A DNA stretch of 64,000 nucleotides from Eurosta solidaginis (lineage: Eukaryota; Arthropoda; Insecta; Diptera; Tephritidae), in NCBI RefSeq assembly GCF_040869045.1, contig NC_090319.1:232369832-232433831 (forward strand). Direction: 5' to 3'. Below the pieces are notes generated by a model, which saw only the letters and a program-made list of their open reading frames with translations, had not been told where the DNA came from and did no database searches. The position numbers and the translations under genes were made by a program. Below, one piece after another: positions 43,261-56,256 of the stretch. Each line of letters begins with the position of its first letter. Within the stretch, counting starts at the first letter, position 1.

Positions 43261-45385
43261 CGCACACAGTTTCCATGGTACCGCCTCTTCGTCGTGTGAC
43301 CGGCAGGGAATGGCGGTATAATTGTCCATCCTGTATTGTATAGTCGGCTTATTTATCCGGGTTGGTGCGTACTTCGCCGACACGCCTATGCGATCCGCCT
43401 CACTTTCTATACCATTGTGTTTATTACTGGGTACCTGTCGATATTCCTTCTCGGTGGTTTTATACTCTGAATGGTCTCTGACGTGGCTCGCGGCGGTGTG
43501 TGCTGGGCAAGGGGTTTGGTTAACACGAGGTGGCCTCCTCCACATGATATGGCTGCTCCTATGCTCCCTAGTGTGTCTAGGCCAAGTATAATGTCGTCAA
43601 TTTCCCCGGGCATCACATGTAGGATTGTTTGAAGTGACGAGCCGCCGAGGCGTACCTCTATCCTTACGGCGTCGAAGATCGTAGTGCTAACTCCATTGGC
43701 CATTGTTATTTCGATAGCCACTCCGGCGAAGGCCGTCTGCAGTAGCATGCCTCATGGGGATCACTTCCACCCACTTGCTGAGTCGGTCGAAAAATACCAG
43801 TAACGTAGTATTTCCGTGTGTAGACCATAGTAGAGGTCCAACGAAGTCGACGCATACCCTGCCAAATGGTACCTGGGTTACCTGTGAGAGCATCTTTCCG
43901 GCTAGCTTTTGTTGTGTTTCCTTGTATTTCTGGCAGGATTCGCATTGACGTACATACCGGCTGATGTCACGGAACATACCGCGCCAATAATATCGATTGG
44001 CGATTCGTGTTACTGTCCGTCGGATACCCATGTGTCCCGCGCTTGGTATGTCTTGATATTCCTGTAATACTCGCTATCTGGGTCGTGTTGGCGCACACAG
44101 TTTCCATGGTACCGCCTCTTCGTCGTGTGACCGGCAGGGAATGGCGGTATAATTGTCCATCCTGTATTGTATAGTCGGCTTATTTATCCGGGTTGGTGCG
44201 TACTTCGCCGACACGCCTATGCGATCCGCCTCACTTTCTATACCATTGTGTTTATTACTGGGTACCTGTCGATATTCCTTCTCGGTGGTTTTATACTCTG
44301 AATGGTCTCTGACGTGGCTCGCGGCGGTGTGTGCTGGGCAAGGGGTTTGGTTAACACGAGGTGGCCTCCTCCACATGATATGGCTGCTCCTATGCTCCCT
44401 AGTGTGTCTAGGCCAAGTATAATGTCGTCAATTTCCCCTGGGCATCACATGTAGGATTGTTTGAAGTGACGAGCCGCCGAGGCGTACCTCTATCCTTACG
44501 GCGTAGAAGATCGTAGTGCTAACTCCATTGGCCATTGTTATTTCGATAGCCACTCCGGCGAAGGCCGTCTGCAGTAGCATGCCTCATGGGGATCAATTCC
44601 ACCCACTTGCTGAGTCGGTCGAAAAATACCAGTAACGTAGTATTTCCGTGTGTAGACCATAGTAGAGGTCCAACGAAGTCGACGCATACCCTGCCAAATG
44701 GTACCTGGGTTACCTGTGAGAGCATCTTTCCGGCTAGCTTTTGTTGTGTTTCCTTGTATTTCTGGCAGGATTCGCATTGACGTACATACCGGCTGATGTC
44801 ACGGAACATACCGCGCCAATAATATCGATTGGCGATTCGTGTTACTGTCCGTCGGATACCCATGTGTCCCGCGCTTGGTATGTCTTGATTTTCCTGTAAT
44901 ACTCGCTATCTGGGTCGTGTTGGCGCACACAGTTTCCATGGTACCGCCTCTTCGTCGTGTGACCGGCAGGGAATGGCGGTATAATTGTCCATCCTGTATT
45001 GTATAGTCGGCTTATTTATCCGGGTTGGTGCGTACTTCGCCGACACGCCTATGCGATCCGCCTCACTTTCTATACCATTGTGTTTATTACTGGGTACCTG
45101 TCGATATTCCTTCTCGGTGGTTTTATACTCTGAATGGTCTCTGACGTGGCTCGCGGCGGTGTGTGCTGGGCAAGGGGTTTGGTTAACACGAGGTGGCCTC
45201 CTCCACATGATATGGCTGCTCCTATGCTCCCTAGTGTGTCTAGGCCAAGTATAATGTCGTCAATTTCCCCGGGCATCACATGTAGGATTGTTTGAAGTGA
45301 CGAGCCGCCGAGGCGTACCTCTATCCTTACGGCGTCGAAGATCGTAGTGCTAACTCCATTGGCCATTGTTATTTCGATAGCCACT
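42892..45385 (-). repeat. 831-bp tandem triplication within Gypsy3 copy A
   Basis: Three head-to-tail units start at 42892, 43723 and 44555 (CCGGCGAAGGCCGTCTGC) and each ends at GATAGCCACT. Each unit spans the end of the protease region, the linker, the integrase finger and first catalytic aspartate, up to ATADGLRR. Units are almost identical (for example single changes near 43763 and 44445), so the expansion is recent. Only the first unit continues into the rest of integrase; only the third joins a complete protease start. Confidence 0.93.
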
Positions 45386-45500
45386 CTTACCTTCTCTGCG
45401 CTTCCAGAACTCATCACGTGATTCGCGAGGGTGGCTCAAACGAAACTCCTTGAGACCCCTGTGTCGATAACTGCCTCCGATGATACTGCCCCAATCTAAG
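45070..45500 (-). pseudogene. Gypsy3 copy A protease region
   Basis: From about 45500 on the minus strand the frame reads AVIDTGVSRSFV, the aspartic protease active site, then a TGA stop, and VRVAIEITMANG ... DDIILGLDTLGSIGA, the second half of a retroviral-type protease with its ILG motif. It passes directly into the triplicated block. Cleaves the polyprotein in family members; here it is interrupted by the stop. Confidence 0.8.
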
Positions 45501-45536
45501 CTGGGGCGTAAAGGCGACCGTGTTCTTGGTACATAA

Positions 45537-45995
45537 CTACTGCTGATTCTTCGCTGGGTTCAGTGGGCTCACCGCGCCTTGTTCTTGATGACACCCTCCG
45601 TCGTTGCCCTGACTTCGACAGCAGCATCCAATTGTGCGTATACGGTTCCGACCGCACTCCAAACAAAAAATTTTCCGTGGGTTACGACATCTCCTTGCAT
45701 AGTGTCCTTCTTGGCCACACCTCCTACATACGCTGTTTGGATCGAAACCCCCAGTTTCTGGTGGTGATTGGCGCTGTGCACTCGGTGGCTGCTGGTGGGA
45801 TGATCGTTCTGACTGCGTTGATGGAACTGTGGTTTTGTCGCGACGTGATCCATCTGATGTCCGTCGGCAACCTTCGTTGATACCCTCGTATTCCTCGGCG
45901 AGGGAGAGGAGTTCTCCGAGGGTGTTGGAGTCCCTTCGGCGAATTAGAGTAAATAATCGGGGTGGCTTTTGCGTGGTGTCAATTTGGTCGGCCAT
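45537..45995 (-). pseudogene. Gypsy3 copy A gag, internally deleted
   Basis: Begins MADQIDTT like copy B (MTDQIDTT) but jumps straight to the C-terminal capsid region (NTLGELLSLAEEYEGI), so about 0.8 kb of gag (SAP-like motif, linker and most of capsid) is missing. One good CCHC knuckle remains (CRRCGQEGHYARRC), then CLECG with its partner residues lost. 152 codons. Confidence 0.82.
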
Positions 45996-46051
45996 TTTCC
46001 GGTTAGGTTTCTAGTCAGGAATGTTCCTTCTGACGTTGTACGATTTGCAGT

Positions 46052-46069
46052 GTCCCTGCTCGGGGGCCA
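46052..46069 (-). promoter_or_regulatory. Gypsy3 copy A primer-binding site
   Basis: Minus strand TGGCCCCCGAGCAGGGAC, two bases from the LTR and one or two changes from the tRNA-Lys type TGGCGCCCGAACAGGGAC. Confidence 0.75.
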
Positions 46070-46175
46070 GTTGTAACGCCATGTCCAAAGTTCGCTTACA
46101 ATAAATTTGTATTTCGGGGCACCTTGCAAATCGTTTTCATATAAAATTCACTTCATTGCTTTAACTCTATATACT

Positions 46176-46789
46176 TGTTGAAGACATGAGTCAAATATAC
46201 ATATGCATACACGTACAATATTAATATATATAATCCTTGCATCTTAATACTTACCTTAAATTTGTAATATATACCTACCCTTTTTAATTATGTATAGACA
46301 TTTCAGAAATACTTACCCTTACTTGAAATACTTACCATTCAGTGTATACAGTGTATAAAATCACATACTCATACTCATATTTTACATTCACCCTGTATCG
46401 ATTTAGTAAGCTACCGTTTGCCTAAAATATGCAGATTTAAGAAATGCATACATATTTTCCTATTTACCTATTTATATACTTACCGTTTTTCTCTCTCCTT
46501 AAGTTAAAAGGTAGTTAAGTTAGTTATTCGCCATCAGCCTATCTATATTCACGCCTCTAAAATTAAAGAACCTAAAATCGCGTCAAAGATACATACCAAC
46601 TAAATAAATAAAAGTGTTAAATCCCAAATCGTTGAAACAAAGACTTAAATAATAAACATTAATATTAATAAAGTTTATATTTATATATATACAAACCGAA
46701 AGTTATCGCATTGTTTTATTTCTTTCGCAGTGAAGTGCTTTCCCCTTATCTCCCGTGTGCACATACCCCACATAGTGCAAGTTTATACA
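46176..46789 (+). repeat. BEL2 5' LTR
   Basis: TGTTGAAGACATGAGTC...GCAAGTTTATACA, 614 bp. Confidence 0.93.
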
Positions 46790-48540
46790 TGGTCCTTTTG
46801 GAGCCATAAAAGTGAAACAGTGACCTACGAAAAACTCAAAATTTAAATAAAATTTAAACATAATTATATCGGCTTTCGCGACTCGTTGACTTTTTAAAAT
46901 TGTGAAAATAAAGTAAAAATTAAAAAGAAAAGAGTGCAGTGAAACATTCATCTAATCACATACATATGTACATACATACCGCTCATTAGGCTGAACTAAG
47001 AAAAACAAAATTTGTTAAAAAAAAAAAAAATACAACAACATAAAAAAGGATTACCAAAACGCTTACAGTGTACACAAGTGAAAATTAAGAAGCAACAAGT
47101 AAAGAAAGAAGAAAATTAAAAGTGCATAATCTAAAGTAAAAAAGAATTTTGTGCATGCCAAAAGGAAAACCGCAAAAGAGTACCTTCTTATATAAATAGA
47201 GTGGTGCGAAAAAAAAAAATCAACAAAGTGAAAAAATTTACAATTAGAAAAAACCGAGAAACAGTATAATTGAGAAAAAATTTGTTTGCATATAAGAACT
47301 TTTAAAGCAAAAAAAAAAGAAAGAGCAAATACAGTGGAAGTGAAAAAAAAAGTTTTTGAAGCATAGTTATATATAATCATACATATATAAATAGTGCATA
47401 ATAGGGTGTGCAACAAAAATATAACAATAGAAAATCCAAAAAACGGAAAAAGGGAAAGCGGTCTAAATTTTTGAAATAGCAGTGAAAAATAAAATCACGA
47501 ATTAATATTTTTTTTTACCACGAGCAGTAGACCGGCAAAAGTGGTGCACCAGAACCTTGACAAAAAACAAAAAAAAACCTGAAAAGGAAAAGAAAGGTTT
47601 ACATAAGTGTGGTGCTCAGGAAAACCCTGCAAAGAAACGAATAAATTGTTGAAAAGAAAAATCAAAAGTTAGAAAAGAGGTGATCTGCAAACCTGAAAAC
47701 TAAAGTTAATAAGAAAAGAAGAAAAACAGCACGAAATCTTCCCTTCCACAACCGCAACAACAACATTCAGCAAGGTACAGTCCCAAAAAAAAAAAAAAAA
47801 ACAAACAAAAAGCCCTAGTAACATCAGACAAGCGGTAAGTCTCAATTTAATAAGTGAAGTGAACTTTAACTCTCCTCCAAAGGGTAACAGTATATATCCT
47901 ACATATACTTACCGCTATTTCATTTTCTCAAAATACTCTTGTTCACAAAAAATCTCTGGAAAGAAACCGCTACCAATATACATATATACATACCAACTCA
48001 AATCCCATCACGTACATACCCCACGCTACTCACTCATTAGCGAAAAAGCGTAAAAAAAAACTTCCAAAAAATTCGCTAACTGCACTTAGACGCGATAAGG
48101 CAGAACAGAGAAAGGTATAATAAAACACCATTACTAGAGTGACCCAATAAACCCCTAAACATAAAATACTTACTCATATTAACAATTTAATAGTAATAGT
48201 CTCCTGCTTGAGTACACATTCGTTAAAATATTTTCTCAAATAAGATTTTCGGGTTGAAAAAAATATAAAAAAGGGCCAGTCTAATTTATCTACCGTTTGC
48301 ACAACTCATATACGTATATACGTAAGCGCCACCCACATTGCTCACTCTCAATTCAATCACTGTTGCTAGATACATAAGCGGTGTTAAAGTACAGTGTAGC
48401 AAAAAGGAAATTATTCACAGTGGGACAAAATCAATACAAAATATCAAAAATAATTTTGTGAGCTCCCCGCCCAATACTCAATTAATTTTTTTTACCTCTT
48501 TCCAATAAATTAAATTTCAAGTATTACTCAAAGCGGAAAA
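46790..48540 (+). other. BEL2 untranslated leader, A-rich
   Basis: 1.75 kb between the primer site and the gag ATG. The plus strand is strikingly A-rich with many AAAAAGAAAA words and no long open frame. CGGTAAGT (GT at 47835) and a pyrimidine-rich stretch ending TTTCAAG (48521) could be intron ends, which would shorten the leader to about 1.06 kb. That is only a possibility. Confidence 0.6.
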
Positions 48541-50849
48541 ATGGGTTTGGAAAATAAAAATGAATCTCTCCCCGCAAACGGATCAGATGCAAGCCTTGAT
48601 ACTTTCATTTTCGAAAGCAATAGACTAGAGGCCTTTTACTCAAAGTGGTCAGTAACCCTGATAGCTCACCAAACTGAGTCACTTCTTAAGGTAAAAACAC
48701 AACAGCTCGAAAGATTGTGGGAATCACTCCTAGATTCCTACAGAAATGTATCTCTTTCTCCATCCCATCAGGAGTCCACCGATTCAATAGAGCAAAAATA
48801 CCAAAAGTGCTCTGAAAGCTATGACATTTGCATGTCACAAATTATGGACGCCATACAACTACTGCGACCCTCGCTTCAAATATCTCAGCCCTTAAATCCC
48901 CCAAATACTTCTAACTCATCACAAGTATACCTCAAAGTACCACCCTGCGATACTGAAATATTCCACGGCGGATACGAAGACTGGCCGGCATTCAGGGATA
49001 TGTTTACGGCAGTCTAGGGCAATCATCCCAAACTCACTCAAGCTCAAAAACTATATCACCTACGGCAGAAAACGAGAGGCCAAGCAGGTCAGTTAGTGAG
49101 CAATACCCTCTCACAGACAAGAGTTTTCATTTAGCATGGGACGCCCTCAAAGCTCGGTACGAAAACCGAAGAATATTGGTAGATAACCAACTGAAGACCC
49201 TCTTTAGTCTTCAGCAAATTTTCTCAGAAAATGGCGAGCAAATTCAAAAGCTGCAAACCACCATAAATAATTGTTTGTGTACCCTGGAAGCACAAGGTAT
49301 CCCAACCTCTAATTGGGACCCCATTCTTGTGTATATTTGCTCCTCAAAGCTGCCCAGTGAAACCCTGTCCCTATGGGAGCAATCTCTTACTTCTCGGAAA
49401 GAGTTGCCACTGTGGTCAGATATGGATAAATTTTTGACTTCCAGATACGAAGTAGTAGAGAGACTCCACAATTACCGACCAGGTAAGCCTAGAAATCCTC
49501 TACCAAACTACACACCCAGATCCACAAACCAAAACTCAATCCACAACTTCACGTTCTCAAATAAAAACAGAAGAAATAATTTTCACTCTAATAATCATCA
49601 CTCAAAACCACAGCAAGTCTCTTGCAAGCTGTGTAACTCAAACCACTCAATAATGTTTACGGTAGCCGACCACCTCAAATTTGTAAAAGAAAACAATTAT
49701 TGCGAGAATTGTTTGTCATACTCACATCTCAAGCGTGATTGTCAGAGCAAGTTTTCATGCGTTTATTGCCAAAATCGACATCACTCTCTCCTCCATTGTC
49801 AACAACATCAGAACGCATCTCGGGCAACAGGCCTCAGACCCCAAAATACACTAGCCCAAACCACAATCCCATATCAAATAAATGATGAACAAGCATCGAC
49901 ATCAAGGCAAGCAGCGATTGAAGCATCGGCGCAGAAACACCAGGACTCAACCATCCACACGGTCTCGTCACATTTCTCCAGTAGCTGTGAAACAACACTA
50001 CTCCCAACGGCACTAGTCCCCATTCACCACGCCGGGGAGTACCATAAAATTCGCGCACTTATTGACCAAGGCTCTCAGAAAACATTTTTGGCAACCCGAA
50101 TCCAAAAAATGTGAGGCCTCCCAACAAAAAATGCAAGATATGAAATCTCAGGAATGGGAGGCACAGTGGTGCAAAAAGCAAACAAAATCTGCGAGGTAAC
50201 TCTTTGCTCCTTAGACTTAAGCAAAGAGATTAGCACCAACGCAATTTTGCTTCCACAACTCACTCATTTTCTTCCCAATAATAAAATCTCAAAAGTCAGC
50301 TTAGAGGCATTCCACTCTCTCCAGCTCGCAGATCCTAACTGTCTCCATCCCTCAAAAATTGACATGGTTATAGGAAGCGATATAATTCCCCAAATACTGC
50401 TCGATGGTCTGCAACGAAATCCGCAAGAAACCCTTATAGCTCAAAACACAATATTTGGATGGGTTCTCAGCGGACTAGTAAAGGAACTAATCTCCACCTA
50501 CTCTACACAAGCCAGTAAATCAACAGAACCGGACAACAGCACTCTACTCAAACGGTTCTGGGAACAGGAAGAGATCCAAACAACTCCATCCAGATCACCG
50601 GAGGACCAATTTTGTGAGGCCCTCTACACATCTACAACCACAAGCAGAGAAGATGGACGGTACGTCGTAAAACTTCCCTTTAAGCCCAATTTCCCCCACT
50701 CATTGGCACTAGGGCACTCCCGCCCAGCAGCGCAGCAACAATACATCAGTGTAGAAAGGAGTCTGGAAAAAAAGCCCGAATTATGTGAAAAGTACTCAGA
50801 AGTACTCACAGAGTACCTCCAAATGGACCACATGCAAACACAGAAGTAA
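48541..50849 (+). pseudogene. BEL2 gag and protease
   Basis: ATG 48541 opens a 158-codon capsid start (CDTEIFHGGYEDWPAFRDMF is the BEL/Pao hallmark) that stops at 49015. After a frameshift, 49176-50114 carries the rest of capsid, Cys-His knuckles (CKLCNSNHS, CENCLSYSHLKRDC, CVYCQNRHHSLLHC) and the protease motif ALIDQGSQ, where DSG is usual. After TGA at 50112, the same frame continues (50154-50849) with GSDIIPQILL, FGWVLSG and the region before reverse transcriptase. Then another frameshift leads to pol. Confidence 0.88.
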
Positions 50850-53827
50850 TCAAAAATGGTAAATATTTCTCATTTTACCTCCCTCATCACCCTGTTCTCA
50901 AACCCGACAGCAAAACCACAAAGGTTCGCGTCGTATTTAATGCATCAAAGACATCGCACTCAGGAAACTCCCTGAATGATGTTTTATACCCAGGCCCGAT
51001 TCTCCAAAACGACTTGACGTCAATAATTCTCAATTGGCGCCTCTACAAGTTCGTGTTCAATGGCGATATCGAAAAAATGTATCGCCAAATTCTCGTCAAG
51101 GAAGAGGATCAAGACTTTCAGAGAATTCTCTTTCAGAAAGCTCCTCACCAGCCACTCCAAGACTTTAAGTTGAAAACCGTCACTTTCGGTGTAAACTGCG
51201 CTCCATATCTCGCAATCCGTACACTCCACCAACTCGCTCAGGATTGCGAAGAAACTCACCCGCTCGCTAAAGACATCATTCTTCGAGAAACTTACGTAGA
51301 TGACGTCCTCTCAGGCGGGCACAATATAAAGTCCACTCTCGCTTCCATGAATCAAACTATCGAAGCTCTAAAATCGGCTGGCTTTCCACTCAAAAAAATC
51401 ACTGCAAACAGAGCAGAAATTCTCAATTCGATTCCAGCCTCTGATGTCTTAGATGCGGAATTTCTTAAATTCCATGACACCAGCTCCACTAAAACTCTGG
51501 GCATAAGATGGAATGCTCTAACTGACTCCTTTTCGTACTCTTACGACCTAATATCGGACTCTACGTCACGCACAAAACGGCAAATACTCTCGGCCGTAGC
51601 TAAGCTGTTCGATCCCGCAGGATGGCTTTCGCCAATAATGATCTAAGCCAAAATTCTCCTCCAACAGTTATGGTTAGAAGGTACCGACTGGGATGAACAG
51701 GTCAAACCCGCATCTGTTCATAAGTGGAACACTTTCCGGGAAAGTCTCCCAGCCATAAGCAATATACATATTCCACGATGGGTGCAATTCGCCCCAAATA
51801 AATGCATCCAAATACACGGTTTCTCAGATGCCTCAGAAAAAGCATATGCAGCATGCGTCTATATCAGAGTACAACATGATGAAAACTCCTTCTCATCTCA
51901 GCTTTTCGTGGCTAAAACCAAAGTCGCTCCTCTACAGACGATTAGCTTACCACGATTAGAACTCTGTGGCGCAGTACTGTTATCAAAATTAGTAGCAAAC
52001 ACTCAATCCCAATTAAATCTGCCACCACACGAACTGACACTCTGGTCAGACTCCGCCATCGTGTTGGCTTGGCTAGAAAAACCCCCACATACATGGAAAA
52101 CCTACGTGGCAAATAGAATCACCGTGATTCTACAGAACGTTAGTAACGCATCTTGGCGCCACGTACCCAGTGCTGACAACCCCGCCGATTTAGGAACCCG
52201 AGGATGCAAGCCGCAAGACTTAGCTGACTCTTCGTTATGGTGGAATGGACTCCAATGGCTCTCTAAACCGAGCTCGTTCTGGCCAAAATATGTCCTTTCT
52301 ACCTCAACCCCTCCGGAGAAGAAACTCGTAGAAGCCTGGCATGCTGTCGATCATGCCGATATACTGGAACGATTCTCATCATATCCGCGCGTGTTAAGAG
52401 TTGTGGCCTTCATGTACCGGTTTATCCGCCAAACCCAGAAACAACCAATTTCCAGTTCCGTAGTTCTCATGCAGGAAGAGCTATATTTCGCAAAAATTAA
52501 ACTCATCATGTTAACGCAACGCCATCATTTCCCAGCAGTATTCGCGCAATTAGAAGCCTCAAACCACATCAGCAAGTAAAGTTCATTGTTGACCCTCAAT
52601 CCCGTGCTAGATAACGCTGGCATCCTGCGAGTTAAGGGTCGTTTAGTTAATGCCGACATCAGCGAGAATGAACGGTACCCGATAATTATCCCAGATAACT
52701 CCAAGTTCCGCTCACTGCTATTAGACTTTCTCCACAAAGTATTGCTTCATGCTGAGGTGCAACTGATGATTCGCATGATACAAGCGGAATACTATATTCC
52801 CCGCATCAATCAGAAAGTAAAGAAATGCATATTCCAATGCAAGACGTGCACGATATACAAACAACAAATGCGTTCACAAATATTGGCCCCTCTACCCCCC
52901 GAACGTGCCACTAACTCAGTGCCATTTCACGTAACAGGAGTTGATTTCGCTGGCCCATTTATGGTGAAAACGTCCCTCTTACGACGAGCTTCTCACACGA
53001 AAGCGTACGTTTGCGTATTCGTCTGCTTCTCCACTAAAGCATGCACAAATTTGACAACTGAAGCCTTCAGAGCCGCCTTCACCCGCTTCGTAGGGCGACG
53101 CGGATTACCCCACAAAATAATGTATGACAACGGAACGACGTTTGTTGGCGTACAACGAGCGATCCAGAGGGAGATAGCCCTATTCATCAAAGAAGCAGCT
53201 GTGGATATTGCACAAAGGTATGCGGTACAGGGCCTCTCTTGGCAATTCATACCGCTGTATGCCCCACACATGGGCGGCCTATGGGAAGCCGCAGTAAAAA
53301 GCTTCAAAACCCATTTCACAAAAGTAGCTTTCAATCAAAAGTTTACATTTGAGGAATTCACCATTCTCCTCATACGAATCGAAGCAGTGCTCAATTCTCG
53401 CCCTCTCTCTCCCATGTCACAGGATCCAAGCGACTTATTAGCCCTAACTCCTGGACATTTTCTTCGAGGAGCCCCCTTAACTTCCTTACCCGAACCGAAT
53501 GCCGAAAACGTATCCCCTACTACGAAATCGCAAAGATTAAAGGTTCTGCATAACCAGTTCAGCTCACGTTGGAAGAGCGAGTACCTACAAACCTTGCATA
53601 AAAGATATAAATGGAAACATCCCCAACAAAATATTCGCGAAGGAAATATGGTCGTTATCAAAGACGACCTTCACCCCCCCAATGAATGGCACTTGGGCCG
53701 AGTTATCAAACTCCATGCGGGCGCCGATCAACGGGTTCGTGTGGTAGATGTCCGCACCCAAGCAGGTATAGTCACGCGAAACATTACTAAACTCTGCCTC
53801 CTTCCATCTCAGGAACTGCCGCCATAG
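50850..53827 (+). pseudogene. BEL2 pol: reverse transcriptase, RNase H, integrase
   Basis: One frame from about 50850 to the stop at 53825 with only two in-frame stops: TAA at 51644 and TAA at 52577. It encodes VRVVFNASK, GDIEKMYRQI, the catalytic TYVDDVLSGG, RNase H ([40 protein letters not shown]), and an integrase finger (FLHKVLLHAEVQ ... CKTCTIYK). The core has aspartates in TGVDFAGPF and YDNGTTFVG and a glutamate in GGLWEAAVK, then LTPGHFLRGAP and a VVIKDDLHPPNEW tail. In the finger, KVLLHAE may replace an HHxxxxH pattern. The two stops are simple point-type breaks. Confidence 0.9.
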
Positions 53828-53926
53828 CAACTCTCTACATCAGCGACGACTCTTCAACAAAGTCGACGGAACCTCAGAGGATCTCGAAGAGCGTCTACAT
53901 CCCTCAGCTCCGCAGGCCGGCCGCCA

Positions 53927-54578
53927 TGTTGAAGACATGAGTCAAATATACATATGCATACACGTACAATATTAATATATATAATCCTTACATCTTAATA
54001 CTTACCTTAAATTTGTAATATATACCTACCCTTTTTAATTATGTATAGACATTTCAGAAATACTTACCCTTACTTGAAATACTTACCATTCAGAAATATT
54101 TACAGTGTATAAAATCACATACTCATACTCATACTCATATTTTACATTCACCCTGTATCGATTTAGTAAGCTACCGTTTGCCTAAAATATGCAGATTTAA
54201 GAAATGCATACATATTTTCCTATTTACCTATTTATATACTTACCGTTTTTCTCTCTCCTTAAGTTAAAAAGTAAGAGGTCCAACTGAATGCATTGGACCG
54301 ATTTTAAGTTAGTTATTCGCCATCAGCCTATCTATATTCACGCCTCTAAAATTAAAGAACCTAAAATCGCGTCAAAGATACATACCAACTAAATAAATAA
54401 AAGTGTTAAATCCCAAATTGTTGAAACAAAGACTTAAATAATAAACATTAATATTAATAAAGTTTATATTTATATATATACAAACCGAAAGTTATCGCAT
54501 TGTTTTATTTCTTTCGCAGTGAAGTGCTTTCCCCTTATCTCCCGTGTGCACATACCCCACATAGTGCAAGTTTATACA
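53927..54578 (+). repeat. BEL2 3' LTR
   Basis: 652 bp, same ends as the 5' LTR, with an extra segment GTCCAACTGAATGCATTGG near 54278. Confidence 0.93.
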
Positions 54579-54856
54579 ATACTATAACTATAATTTAAAA
54601 TGTAATAGAAGGAAGATGTGGATGTATTCTTCACGTAGTTTAATGCGTGCTCTATGATTAGTGGTGGGCTAACGGTCCCTCGTGTCCCGTTAGGAGCGTT
54701 CCGTTAGGACGCGTTACTGGTCGCTGCCTGGGTGTGTGTAAATGTATCTCAGTGACGCCTTGCGCCGGCGTGTTTCTCCTACGGTTAGCGACTGAGCTGT
54801 CTCTGCAGCGGCTTATGTTGGTGCGTATGCGTGAGTGTAGCTCTGGTATTGTTGAC

Positions 54857-55417
54857 GTCGTATGCTTGCGTGATTCTGCTGCGGCCAACGTCATATGCTT
54901 GCGTGACTCTGCTGCGGCCAACGTCGTGTCTTTGTGTGATTCTGCTGCGGCCAATTTCGTATGCTTGCGTAATTCTGCTGCGGCCAACGTGGTATGCTTT
55001 GGTGATTCTGCTGCGGCCAACGTCGTATGATTGCGTGATTCTTCCGCGGGCATCGTCGTATGCTTGCGAGATTCTGCTGCGGCCAACGTCGTATGCTTGC
55101 ATGATTCTGCTGCGGCCAACGTCGTATGCTTGCGTGACTCTGCTGGAGCCAACGTCGTATGTTTGCGTGATTCTGCTGCGGCCAACGTCGTGTGATTGCG
55201 TGACTCTGCTGTGGGCGACGTCGTATGCTTGCGTGATTCTGCTGCGGCCAACGTCGTATGCTTGCGTGGTTCTGCTACGGTCAACGTCGTGTGCTTGCGT
55301 GACTCTGCTGTGGCCAACTTCGTATGTTTGCGTAGCTCTGCTGCGGCCAACGTCGTGTGTTAGCGTAACTCTGCTGTGGCCAACGTAATGTGCTTTCGTG
55401 ACTCTACTGTTTCTGCC
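54857..55417. repeat. 33-bp minisatellite in Gypsy3 LTR 2, 17 units
   Basis: Seventeen units, each exactly 33 bp, same consensus as LTR 1. Long open frames on both strands (for example 230 codons, minus, 55350-54658) are a by-product of the unit length being a multiple of three. Confidence 0.95.
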
Positions 55418-56256
55418 TAGGCCTACGCCGGTGGTTCGCGGGCTCGTGACGTTGTGGGCCTTCGCTTAGCAGGGAGCGAGCGTGGTGTAAGGCGTTGTAG
55501 AGCGGTCAAAACCAGCTTACCCAAAATCATCAGCCCACGGCTTTCTCCTATGAAGGGAACAGTCTTGCGATGGTCAAAACCGATACGCCTTTCAGCTGCC
55601 CATCAATTGCTGCTCGGATAACAATCACAACTTCGCGTCCCGTTAGGTGAGATCCGTTAACCTCGGTACAGTCACGTTATGGCGTTTCACTTCGACTCAC
55701 TTCTACTGCGGATGCCGATGTACTTCTGCCACGGTTGACGTTTGGTTGAGCGCGAGATTACGATGCTGTGGAGGACGTTTGCTTACGAGAGAGCGAGCGT
55801 GGGCTAAAGCGTTGTAGAGCGGTTAAAACCAGCTTACCCACAATCCTTAGTCCACGTCTTTCTCCTATGAACCGCACTGGCTTGCGATAGTCAAAACCGA
55901 TATGCCTTCCAGAGCGCTCCAATAGTAGCTCCGGTCGCAACTACAAATGCGTGCTGACCCTGGTGTCTTCTTGTGTTACCCTTTTCATAGCCAACGCTCT
56001 GTTGAACTTGCTAGCTAAGTTCGTTGCGTTGCCATGGTTACGGTGTTGCTATGGAGTGTTGCGGCAACTTGTTGCGCTAGTTATGTTTCAGAAACTTATT
56101 CGTGTTTCGTGTTGTATTGGATATGTTGCTGATCGTATTCTTATGTAGAGTTTTAAGTATTTGTGTTGCGTTGTCTGTGTTACTGATCCTATGTTGTGAT
56201 GACTACGGTTTAGATTTGGTTTGTATTTTGTTTAGATATTCTTAGAAAATGACGTG

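Larger units (their letters stand above)
46176..54578 (+). mobile_element. BEL2: BEL/Pao element, full length but decayed
   Basis: 8403 bp with LTRs at 46176-46789 and 53927-54578, flanked by ATACT (46171-46175 and 54579-54583). Order: LTR, primer site TGGTCCTTTTGGAGCC (46790-46805), long A-rich leader, gag, pol, LTR. The two LTRs differ by an insertion of about 40 bp (54270-54310 region) and small repeats, so it is older than BEL1 and its genes have stops and frameshifts. Confidence 0.95.
46072..56250 (-). repeat. Gypsy3 LTR 2, split by BEL2
   Basis: 46072-46175 (TGTAACGCCATGTCC ... ACTCTATATACT) continues at 54584 after BEL2, as shown by the unbroken TCTATATACTATAACTATAA in LTR 3 near 59495. 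The second part has the 17-unit minisatellite and the GCGTTGTAGAGCGGT duplication as in LTR 1. It serves as 5' LTR of copy A and 3' LTR of copy B. Confidence 0.85.

Noticed and set aside
47859..48053. 64-codon frame in the BEL2 leader
   Set aside because: Lies in low-complexity leader, not in frame with gag, no similarity.
54658..55388. Long open frames over the 33-bp arrays (also 40812-41439 and 59557-60508)
   Set aside because: They are open in several frames on both strands because the unit is a multiple of three and stop-free. They lie in LTRs and have no domain.
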